From positions 1 to 48,138 of the forward strand of contig JAKOMT010000010.1 of assembly GCA_022241475.1 (NCBI GenBank): a DNA stretch of 48,138 nucleotides, read 5' to 3'. The position numbers were made by a program, and so were the translations under genes. The stretch comes from Microvirga sp. (GTDB lineage Bacteria; Pseudomonadota; Alphaproteobacteria; Rhizobiales; Beijerinckiaceae). Of the stretch, positions 46,600 to 48,138 are shown piece by piece; positions within the stretch are counted from its first letter, which is position 1, and every line of letters begins with the position of its first letter. Under the pieces are notes generated by a model, which did no database searches, had not been told where the DNA came from, and saw nothing but the letters and a program-made list of their open reading frames with translations.

Positions 46600-48138
46600 T
46601 CAGTATTTGGGCTTCTTGCCGGGTCCGCCGGGGCCGCTCTTCCCGGGGCCGCCCTTGCCGGGGCCGCCCTTGCCGGGCCCGCCGAATCCAGGCTTGCCGA
46701 AGCCGCCCTTGTTGGGGCCGCCTTTGCCGAAACCCTTGCCGGGGCCGCCCTCGCCGGGGCCGCCCTTCTCGAAGTTGCGGCGGTGCGCGGCGTTGGGGCC
46801 GCGCGTCAGGTTGGGCGCCCCGTCGAGCGCGGTGACGCGAACGTCGCGACCGACCATGCTACGTTCGCCGATCGCCTCGACGAAGCGCTCGGCGGCGCCG
46901 GCGGCGATCTCCACATAGGTCTCGTCCGGGCGCATCTTGATCGCGCCAATGTCGTTCTTCACCAGCCCGCCGGCCTCGCAGATCGCGGGGATCAGCCAGC
47001 GCGGCTCGGCGCCGCGGTTGCGGCCGACGTCGAGGGAGAACCAGCGGCTCCCGGAGAACGCCTCGCGCGGCGGCGCCTCGTCGCGCGATCGCTTGCGCGG
47101 CGCTTCGAGGCGGACCTCGACGAGGTCTTCGGGCGCGGAGCGTCCGGCGCGCAGGAGACGAAGGTAGGCGGCCGCGAGCCGGTCCGGCGCGTGCTGCTCG
47201 AGCAGACGCGCGACGAATTCGGCTTCGTCCTCGGCGACGGGCGCGGCCAGCGCCTGATCGGCGAGATCGCGTTCATCGTCGCGCCGGCTCACCTCGTCGG
47301 CCGAGGGCGCGGGAGCCCATTCGGCGACGATCCCGGCTTCGTCGAGCAGGCGTTCGGCCTTGCGACGCGCGTTGTAGGGCACGATCAGCGCGCTGACGCC
47401 CTTGCGCCCGGCCCGTCCCGTTCGGCCGCTGCGGTGCAGGAGCCCCTCGCGATTGGCCGGCAGGTCGGCGTGGATGACGAGTTCCAGATTGGGCAGATCG
47501 ATGCCGCGCGCGGCGACGTCGGTCGCGACGCAGACGCGGGCGCGTCCGTCGCGCATCGCCTGCAGCGCGTGCATGCGCTCGGATTGGCTCAGTTCTCCCG
47601 ACAGGGCGACGACGGAAAAGCCCCGGTTGCCGAGCCTCGCCGAGAGATGGTTCACCGCCGCGCGCGTGCCGCAGAACACGAGCGCGTTGCGCGCCTCGTG
47701 GAAGCGCAGCACGTTGATGATGGCGTTCTCGCGATCCGTCGGCGCGACGACGAGCGAGCGATACTCGATATCGACGTGCTGGGACTGTTCGGCGGTCGTC
47801 TCGATGCGCGCGGCGTTGCGCTGGTAGCGCTTGGCCAGACGGGCGATGCCGGGCGAGACGGTGGCGGAGAAAAGCAGCGTCCGGCGCTCCGCCGGCGCGG
47901 CGTCGAGGATGAACTCCAGATCCTCGCGGAAGCCGAGATCGAGCATCTCGTCCGCCTCGTCGAGCACGACGGCGCGCAGGGCCGACATGTCGAGCGCGTT
48001 GCGTGAGATATGGTCGCGCAGGCGCCCGGGGGTACCCACCACGATATGCGCGCCGCGTTCCAGCGCGCGGCGTTCGCTGCGCATATCCATGCCGCCGACG
48101 CAGGACGCGAACACGGCGCCGGTGTCCTCGTAGAGCCA
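46600..48138 (-). CDS. DEAD-box RNA helicase, C-terminal part (cut by window edge)
   Basis: 513 codons of an ATP-dependent RNA helicase remain; the N-terminal Q and Walker A motifs lie beyond the right edge. Visible in order: motif Ib TPGRL, motif II DEAD (LDEADEMLD), motif III SAT, motif V ATDVAARGID and motif VI HRSGRTGRAG. A DbpA-like RNA-binding domain follows at about residues 395-465, then a Gly/Pro/Lys-rich tail of GGPGKG repeats, which is probably disordered and RNA-binding. The frame continues to base 48138 (WLYEDTGAV). Closest to the DeaD/CsdA group that assists ribosome assembly and cold-stress RNA metabolism. Confidence 0.95.
   Translation of the reverse strand, partial: WLYEDTGAVFASCVGGMDMRSERRALERGAHIVVGTPGRLRDHISRNALDMSALRAVVLDEADEMLDLGFREDLEFILDAAPAERRTLLFSATVSPGIARLAKRYQRNAARIETTAEQSQHVDIEYRSLVVAPTDRENAIINVLRFHEARNALVFCGTRAAVNHLSARLGNRGFSVVALSGELSQSERMHALQAMRDGRARVCVATDVAARGIDLPNLELVIHADLPANREGLLHRSGRTGRAGRKGVSALIVPYNARRKAERLLDEAGIVAEWAPAPSADEVSRRDDERDLADQALAAPVAEDEAEFVARLLEQHAPDRLAAAYLRLLRAGRSAPEDLVEVRLEAPRKRSRDEAPPREAFSGSRWFSLDVGRNRGAEPRWLIPAICEAGGLVKNDIGAIKMRPDETYVEIAAGAAERFVEAIGERSMVGRDVRVTALDGAPNLTRGPNAAHRRNFEKGGPGEGGPGKGFGKGGPNKGGFGKPGFGGPGKGGPGKGGPGKSGPGGPGKKPKY
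46617..46770 (-). repeat. Low-complexity GGPGKG-coding repeats
   Basis: Irregular tandem units of about 15 bases (GGGGCCGCCCTTGCC and variants on the plus strand) encode the Gly-Pro-Gly-Lys tail of the helicase. Such tracts vary in length by slippage and are prone to sequencing error. Confidence 0.8.

Noticed and set aside
46617..46770. Plus-strand GC repeats as a CRISPR-like or intergenic repeat array
   Set aside because: The units are coding repeats in frame for a Gly/Pro/Lys tail of the helicase and have no spacers.

Overview
The window is a very GC-rich bacterial chromosome segment with densely packed genes. Gene content and order point to an alphaproteobacterium of the order Hyphomicrobiales (Rhizobiales). 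The evidence is the block chvI-chvG-hprK-EIIA-HPr beside pckA, the block rnr-DUF983-NUDIX-rpmG, a 6S RNA upstream of 5-formyltetrahydrofolate cyclo-ligase, and ybaB-recR. A Methylobacterium/Salinarimonas-like relative is a guess; there is no rRNA or other decisive marker.

Layout. 1-575: start of an IS110-family transposase running off the left edge, then a repeat-bearing spacer. 576-5647: rnr, DUF983 zinc-ribbon membrane protein, NUDIX hydrolase, MFS transporter and rpmG. 5670-6820: small membrane protein, ribosome-rescue factor ArfB and a RidA-like protein. 6923-10810 (minus): ChvI-ChvG two-component system followed by HPr kinase, mannose-type EIIA and HPr, a regulatory PTS. 10970-13576: HugZ-like protein and PEP carboxykinase. 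13589-16876 (minus): ExoD-like protein, YmdB-like phosphoesterase, 5-FCL, 6S RNA, RecR and YbaB. 16964-19303: a solitary membrane-anchored STAND NTPase with a TPR-like C-terminus. 19572-23222: gyrB and a diguanylate cyclase with a LOV-like PAS domain.

23289-38043 is metabolic and transport accessory DNA. It holds an orphan Bug-type binding protein with a ThDP enzyme under a divergent LysR regulator, a six-gene dpp-type ABC transporter plus amidase operon, an alpha/beta hydrolase, an MFS exporter and a pair of half-size permeases. 38209-41388 is a TAXI-TRAP transporter.

41528-45686 is the most interesting locus. It encodes an ECF sigma factor and anti-sigma factor, divergent from a Tat-exported subtilisin-like protease, a 75-residue Ser/Arg-rich exported peptide whose leader resembles that of the protease, and a fusion of an HPr-kinase-like domain with a PqqD domain. 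Three promoters with the same architecture (GGAAT-N17-CGTT) precede the sigma gene, the protease gene and the peptide gene. This makes the locus a self-contained regulon that looks like an uncharacterised peptide-modification (RiPP-like) system. The window closes with a cytoplasmic SBP-like protein and the C-terminal part of a DEAD-box RNA helicase (46600 to the right edge).

Operons are tight, with many ATGA overlaps. No tRNA, rRNA or CRISPR array was seen.
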